A stretch of DNA of 64,000 bases from Branchiostoma floridae (lineage: Eukaryota > Chordata > Leptocardii > Amphioxiformes > Branchiostomatidae): NCBI RefSeq assembly GCF_000003815.2, contig NC_049990.1, forward strand, positions 9,073,871 through 9,137,870, in the 5' to 3' direction. This document shows positions 58,601 to 64,000 of this stretch, piece by piece. The position numbers and the translations under genes were made by a program. The notes beneath the pieces are model-generated. The model was not told the DNA's origin. It ran no database searches and saw only the letters and a list, made by a program, of their open reading frames with translations. Position 1 is the first letter of the stretch. Each line of letters opens with the position of its first letter.

Positions 58601-61600
58601 GGACTGTCAGCTTACCCTGTCCGCGCACTCTGGCAACTACATCCACGTCACAGTTCACACGATGTCGTAAGACTTGCTATTTCATGATATCAATTTTCCA
58701 AACAATATCATTGCTTAAACCTACACTCTTTAATGATTTACTTTTATGATAATTGTTTTAATCTGAATTCATGATGACTGACGGACAGCAGTGGTGGTAG
58801 TGGTAGTGCATGTAGTATCTTTATGAAAACCTTTGCCTTTACTTACAACAAATACTTACCCGAAGATAAATTCTAGTAATAATAGAGCTTCTTATTTTTC
58901 CATATATATTTCACTATTGTGGTTTTATTTTTCGTTTACTTGTTAGTTTATTTCAGCAATTGTTCTTTTATTTTCTCAACAGAATTAATTGTAATGGAGA
59001 CAGTCTCTCCATATATCGCGGCAGGAGCGTCGCACTTTTCGAGTTGTTGGGCAGCCCAATTTGCGGCACGTCGCAAATTGCCTTCACCACGGAGGAAGGA
59101 GGGTATTTCTCCTCTACCAACAAACTGACGTTACACTTCGTCTCCGACAGCAGTAGCTCTCCGAAAGGGTCTGGGTTTAACATCACCTATGCTGAGTATA
59201 ACACGAGTAAGTTGTGATCAATCTTCTATTGTTACAAAGATCGCGATTAGGCGTGATCGGCAATTCTTCTGGTAGAGATTCGGAACACAGTCTCTAAATT
59301 CAGAAATATTCCCTTAAAAGATAGTTGTAATTACCTCCATGAAAAAATGGAGGTATAGTTTTGAGTGTGTCTGTGTGTGTGTCTGTGTGTGTGTCTGTGT
59401 GTGTGTCTGTGTGTCCGCATATTTGTGGTCAGCATAACTTGAGAACCTGTTGATGGACTACGATGATAACTGGTATGTGGGTAGGGGTTGGGAAGACGAA
59501 GGTCAAGGTCAATTTTGGGCCCCCTGGTATGTGACCTTGGTACTGCAGCGCAACTTCCGGTTTTGCTATCTCGGTGTTCTAAACATGCTATGGTCACGAT
59601 TTTGTAGTATTAGATAGCTCTTATGCTCAGGAAAAAAATGACATAAGTTTGGGCCCCCTAGCGTCTAGTTTGGGGATAGCAGGGGCATTTTTGTCAAAAA
59701 CTTCTGACGAGGAAACTCAAGAAGGGAAGACCGGATTTTCACGATTTTTGGTATGTAGGTACCTTGAACAATGTTGTACAAGATAAAATACTAATTATGC
59801 AAAATTGGAGTACGTTTGCATAATTAATGAGAATATTCTATCATAGCAGTTTTTTCAATGTATCTCTTGTCCCGTACGTGATATGGTCGTGACATTTGGG
59901 TGGTAGATAGCTTTTAGCGTCATGACAAAGTGGGGCAAGTTTCAGTCCCCTAACATTCAATTGTGGAACTGCAGGGGCGTTTTTCTCAAGACACTCCAAA
60001 GAGGATAACTGCAGAAAGGAACGGCGGATTGCCTGCATTTTAGGTATACAGGTAGCTTTGGCAAAGATGTTCATAATGATATGCATTTTATACAAATAAG
60101 GACTTAATTTGCATAATTAATGAGGAAATTGTATAATTCCATTGTTTGCAATAACTGGACTTCGATAAATGTAACCCTTGTTAATTATAATCCGTGGAAC
60201 ATATGCAGATATCAAATATGCAAATGAGGAGCTTATTTGCATAATTTATGCAAAAATTGCAAAACAACTTAATGATTAATGATTTGAATTGGGAATTTTA
60301 TTTGTGACATGTGTACTGTACGTTATTCAATGATGAACAACATCATGCATAAATCATGTTAATGTTAAGTCATTTGCATGAAATTAACAAAAGCTTTAAA
60401 TATTCATGGAGGTATGAGGTCGCCGAACTCTAGTTTTTAACTTGATTTGATCCACGTCACTCGAGTATCGAATTAAAATGATCTGCTTTTAATTTGCATA
60501 TATGGGACAAAACCATATAGTCCCGTTTACTGACGATTACCGAGTGTGTATATCCATCATCCGATCCTGATATATGATGAGAGTTAATGTCAAAAGAGAC
60601 TCCGACCGATAATGATCTAATTCTGCCAGACGACAATCTCTACCATATACGATTATATATACTTAAGTGAGAGGGGAACTGGAAGGTCACTTTGAAAAGT
60701 TCTAGTGTCTTTGGTTGTAAAGTTCTCGTCATTTTAGCTACAAGTTTGATACTAAATAATTCAAATTCTTTACCAATGCTTAATGATATTGCGTATTTAG
60801 GTCCCTGCAGTTCGGCGGAGTTCCCGTGCAGTAATGCCCGCTGTATCTCCGCGGACCTAACCTGCGACATGCACGATCACTGCGGAGACGGTTCAGATGA
60901 GACCGGCTGCACGAGTAAGATTATTTTCTTGATTACCAGAAGGTTTTGTTTTCGGTAGCGTTTTTTGTGTGTTTGTGTATTTATTTATTCATTTCTTTCC
61001 TTTTCTGAATGTGTGTCTGTATGTATGTTTGCGGACATACTACTCCAGAAGGACTGAATGGATTGTGTTGATATTTGGTATGTGAATAGGTCTTGATGAG
61101 ACCTTGAAATAATTAGATTTTGGGTCCCCTAGCGGCTTGTTACAGTAGTGTAGAGGAACGTCCGGTCAAGTCCGATTGTTCCTGTCAAATATGCGGACGA
61201 TCTGACAACCTCTGAAATGCTAATGGCGTCACTTCCTGGTCAAACGCAGAAGGCACTTGACTCCATTGTTGAATGGGGGGAGGACTACTCTCTCGAGGTA
61301 AACGGGAAAAAGACAATGGACATGGTTATCAGCGCAAGGAAGGAGGTAAACATTCCTGTCCCTCCTCATCCGACAATATCCGGACATGTGATTCAGAGGA
61401 CTACGTCTTTCAAACTACTTGGAGTACACATCACTGCCAACCTTACCTGGGATGAACACGTTCATTTCATGTTGACGAAGTCCCGGCCACGTGTGTATTA
61501 CCTTGCAGCTGCAAAGAAGGCTGGTCTCCCTACTGATGTCTTGCTCCAGATTTACCTAACATTCCTACGCCCCTTACTGGAGTATGCCAGTCCGGTGTAG

Positions 61601-63064
61601 GAAGGACTGCCGAAACACCTGTCAGACAAGCTAGAAGCCATGCAGAGGCGCTGTCTTAGAATCATTGGTATCCCATCTGACTCTCTGCCCTCACTATCAG
61701 ACAGACGGGACGCAGCGACGCTGAAGACTCTACAAGATACACTGCGGGACAGTAGCTCTCCGCTGAGGGAGTTCTTTACTTCACCTCAGGACAGTTCGTA
61801 CAGTCTTCGTCGGGAAGCCCGATACAGGGCATCTAGAAGTAAAACGAAGCGACATGAGATGTCATTTGCACCCCGCTCTGTACGATTGCTGTACGAAAGT
61901 GCTAGATGATCGGTAAAGAATGTTGATTCTGTCATGTATATTTTCTTAATCCGATTGCTGTCTAATTTTAAATGTTGTAAATGTATTAATGTTTTAAAGT
62001 TGATTCTGTGACTGATGACGTATTTCATGTGTATATACATGCCAAGTCATCCAGGAATAAAGCTGAATCTGAATCTGAATCTGATATCTCGCTAACGATG
62101 TCTTCTTAAATTTCCGGTCGACTTGACAACGAAGTATGACGGTTTTCCATTATACTAATTTATAGTAGTGTGTTGCTATTCTCCAAGCAGAGGTTGGATC
62201 ACCGGGATGGTAGAGGCCGGGATTTTTACGTACTCACTCTCCACAGGGGAGCCTGTGTTGACACAATCTCTGGCCGGATGGGGTTAATGACCCCCTCCTC
62301 GAGATGGTGGCAACTGTAAGGCCGGTCGCTAGGAGCGCGATTTTAGTCAGGCTATCCTCAGGGGAGCGAGCGGTAAAATTCCCGACCAAGTACCAACTCC
62401 GTGACCCAACCTCTGCTTGTAGAATGGTGTGGTGCGGCTTCACCACGCCTTCCGTTATAGCCAGGCACACTACTCCTGCACCTCTCGATAAGTGTGATGG
62501 GTTCTTTTACGTGCAGAGATTTGACGCTTGACATTTACAAATACACAGAACAAATTAAATGCTGAAGGAAAACATTTATCCACGCCCTGTATTTTGCCAA
62601 ATATCTAACAGGTTCATGCTATGTATATCCCATCCCTCTCCATATTGGACTACCGTAATTGAAAATAGTGTACAGGTACTAGAAATGTCTCAAAGGCCTT
62701 TTCGTCAACTTCCCGACTGTCTGTTGTTGTTTTTTTAGATGGAAGTAACTCCCATCTCAGTGCGGGCAAGATTGTCGGAATCATAGTGGGAGTGATAATT
62801 GTCGTGATCTTCTTCGCCACTGCTCTAGCTTACTTCACTTGTTTTCGCAGACATGATGATAGTCAAAGTAGCAAGGTGAGTGACCTCTCTCTGTCTCTCT
62901 CTCTGCTTATAACACAATACAACGCTTAAATGAAATGTCTTTTTCTCCTTTATTATGTATTTTTGTGTTCATGTTATGTTATGTTTTATGTTATTTTTAT
63001 CTTCTTTCCAAAGTCGCCGGCTGTGGTGTATTCTACCCGACAGTACCGTGGGCAAAGAGTCTGA
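55663..63064 (+). CDS. CUB + LDLa single-pass membrane protein, paralogue B (248 aa)
   Basis: Exons 55663-55726, 58510-58666, 58983-59206, 60801-60914, 62739-62875, 63014-63064; GT-AG, phases 1,2,1,1,0, identical to paralogue A. Signal peptide [23 protein letters not shown] ~28-147 (DHCGEV...[11 protein letters not shown]...GSPICGTS); LDLa ~151-186 with six Cys and [12 protein letters not shown], a canonical calcium site; helix ~198-220 ([20 protein letters not shown]); the short tail ends TRQYRGQRV. Unlike A there is no PPxY motif. The last exon is the least certain: phase and a weak match (PAVVYST against VLQTVAYTS) support it. Introns are swollen by family B elements and LINE pieces. A surface receptor or co-receptor role is inferred. 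Confidence 0.88.
56167..56760 (+). mobile_element. LINE 3' fragment (C-terminal CCHC segment and 3' end)
   Basis: An open frame at 56208-56528 ends in a C-terminal segment with C-x2-C-x9-H-x4-C (RTCNHC...[11 protein letters not shown]), as at the end of many non-LTR retrotransposon polymerases. A 3' region with AATAAACTTCATCATT and a final AATAAACGTCATTGTCATTG follows. It lies in intron 1 of the second CUB-LDLa gene; the rest of the LINE is absent. Confidence 0.7.
57285..58359 (+). mobile_element. Family B Helentron-like element, copy 2
   Basis: Same structure as copy 1: 5' ACCTCCATGAAATG..., TG microsatellite near 57330-57360, AATTTGCATAATTAATGA repeats, 3' TTTTCATGGAGGTATGAGG and terminal CTAG at 58356-58359. 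Very similar to copy 1 along its length, so recent. Confidence 0.7.
59331..60433 (+). mobile_element. Family B Helentron-like element, copy 3
   Basis: Same ends (TTACCTCCATGAAAAAATGG at 59331, CTAG at 60430-60433) but a longer TG/TGTC tract and a different left ~130 bp (59415-59545) before the shared sequence resumes at GGTACTGCAGCGCAACTTCC. A mosaic copy, in the intron before the LDLa exon. Confidence 0.7.
61010..61160 (+). repeat. Partial family B-like element
   Basis: TGTGTCTGTATG tract, then GATTTTGGGTCCCCTAGCGGCT as in copy 2. It is cut off by LINE sequence beginning about 61165; sequence after the LINE (62091 on, ATATCTCGCTAACG) may continue it. Confidence 0.45.
61165..62091 (+). mobile_element. 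5'-truncated LINE with reverse transcriptase C-terminal part
   Basis: Begins near the polymerase active site (VKYADDLT, the YADD motif, at 61180-61203) and runs to 61909 with one in-frame TAG at 61598-61600, where relatives have Trp (ASPVWEG-like). Features include [26 protein letters not shown] and [10 protein letters not shown], as in CR1/L2/Jockey-group elements. The 3' end is AATAAAGCTGAATC with a short CTGAAT tandem tail, typical of such LINEs. Only the distal part of ORF2 remains. Confidence 0.85.
62177..62426. mobile_element. MITE with TATTCTCCAAGCAGAGGTTGG ends
   Basis: 26-bp inverted ends at 62177-62202 and 62401-62426 with two mismatches; body ~200 bp, GC-rich. Related to 55185-55283. 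Confidence 0.7.
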
Positions 63065-64000
63065 TGCACAACTGCGAGCAAGGGCACCATCACCAAACCT
63101 TACTGTATCGTTAGAAAATTCATTCAACAGAAAATTTTCCCAAACTTTTAGTTTCATCAATAAGACAGTTTGTTATCACTTATCAATTGTATTTTAGATA
63201 TGTCCGTTTTTTTTATTATTGGCATCATGTGTTATATCATTTGTTATTGTCACACCTTTGTGCAATGAGCACCGATACTATTCAATTTATAATTTGATAA
63301 CGGAAATATGATTAAGTTTCCGGTACATGTTGCCGGTGGTCGTGAAATTATGTATATGTAAGGCAAGGTATGGAAAGTCACATTGAAATAGTTGTGCGTG
63401 GTGTTTAAAGTAAAAATGACGCGGTGGACTGAACTGAAACTGGTTTTACAAACGTACATGATGACGAAAAGCACCGACTGTTTTGTACTGAATCTTAATC
63501 TTCATATGATATCTAATTCGATACTTCTAGTTCGACAAACAGTAGGAATTTCATCGGAAACAAGAACTAAGGTGCGCGGGCCGGGCAAGTGCCATGTAAT
63601 TATATGGATAACATCGTATGGAAACCCCAAAACTGATGCGAGCGAGCGAATAAAAAAGAATTTGGCAAAAAAAAAAAGTCTTCATTATGAAATCCAAGTT
63701 ATCAGGAAGGTTTAACAGATGACTAAACACGCGGAGTAGGGGGAGGTCCCGTGTTGGAAGGGGTGCCTTGAGCATGTAAACAGCCGCATTATTCAGCTTG
63801 AGTACCTACTATACTAGCTGTAATAATACACCAAGGTAAATAATATGCCATTGCCTTTTGGCACTAGACCAAGATGGCTGCCATATGCATGACGTTGCCA
63901 TACCAACGCCGCGTCACAAAGCGTACGGCATTCTCTTTCAGATAGTGTAGATTTACTGTGTAAACAAGAAAGTACGTAGAAGATTGCTTTGTCACGTTCT
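63065..64000. other. 3' flank of the second CUB-LDLa gene
   Basis: Nothing coding recognised. An AATAAA at about 63649 could end the transcript. Confidence 0.4.

Noticed and set aside
63392-63715. 107-codon plus-strand frame at the right edge
   Set aside because: No splice sites, domain or composition bias; lies in the probable 3' UTR of the second CUB-LDLa gene.

Overview
This window looks like intron-rich nuclear DNA from an invertebrate deuterostome. My best guess is a cephalochordate (Branchiostoma-like), because the spliced proteins track vertebrate orthologues closely while introns and spacers are packed with small DNA transposons, SINEs and LINE pieces. The species call is inference. 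Three runs of N (1510-1834, 11656-12464, 20618-20961) interrupt the sequence, and two of them probably swallow exons.

Layout: 1-6648 is a repeat block of Helitron/Helentron-like units ending in a hairpin plus CTAG, built from ~162-bp monomers. 6968-7545 (+) holds the last two exons of a calmodulin-like EF-hand gene. 9176 to about 21220 (+) is MCCC1, the biotin-bearing alpha subunit of mitochondrial methylcrotonoyl-CoA carboxylase; 16 coding exons are visible, and one internal exon and the 3' coding end are in gaps. 23810-25412 (+) is an unrecognised basic coiled-coil protein of 302 aa with an upstream TATA box. 26518-31723 (-) is a CUB + LDLa + single-pass membrane protein (355 aa). 33796-47126 (-) is IFT81 (19 coding exons, 699 aa with an extra 21-codon exon). 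48210-53459 (+) is SPCS2, head-to-head with IFT81. 55663-63064 (+) is a second CUB + LDLa + membrane protein (248 aa) with the same intron phases as the first.

The genes serve separate jobs: leucine breakdown in mitochondria (MCCC1), ciliary transport of tubulin (IFT81), signal-peptide removal at the ER (SPCS2), and two paralogous surface receptors on either side of the IFT81/SPCS2 pair.

Most notable: SPCS2 has an AT-AC intron with U12-type donor, branch site and spacing, in the middle of its second membrane helix; IFT81 carries an in-frame Ser/Thr-Pro-rich cassette exon inside its N-terminal tubulin-binding domain; a hAT element landed exactly on an MCCC1 splice donor and its target-site duplication kept the donor alive; two unrelated non-autonomous element families share one Helentron-like end architecture; and a 5S-rRNA-headed SINE shares its tail with a tRNA-headed SINE. 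All exon models were built by eye from reading frame, splice sites and remembered family sequences, without alignment software.
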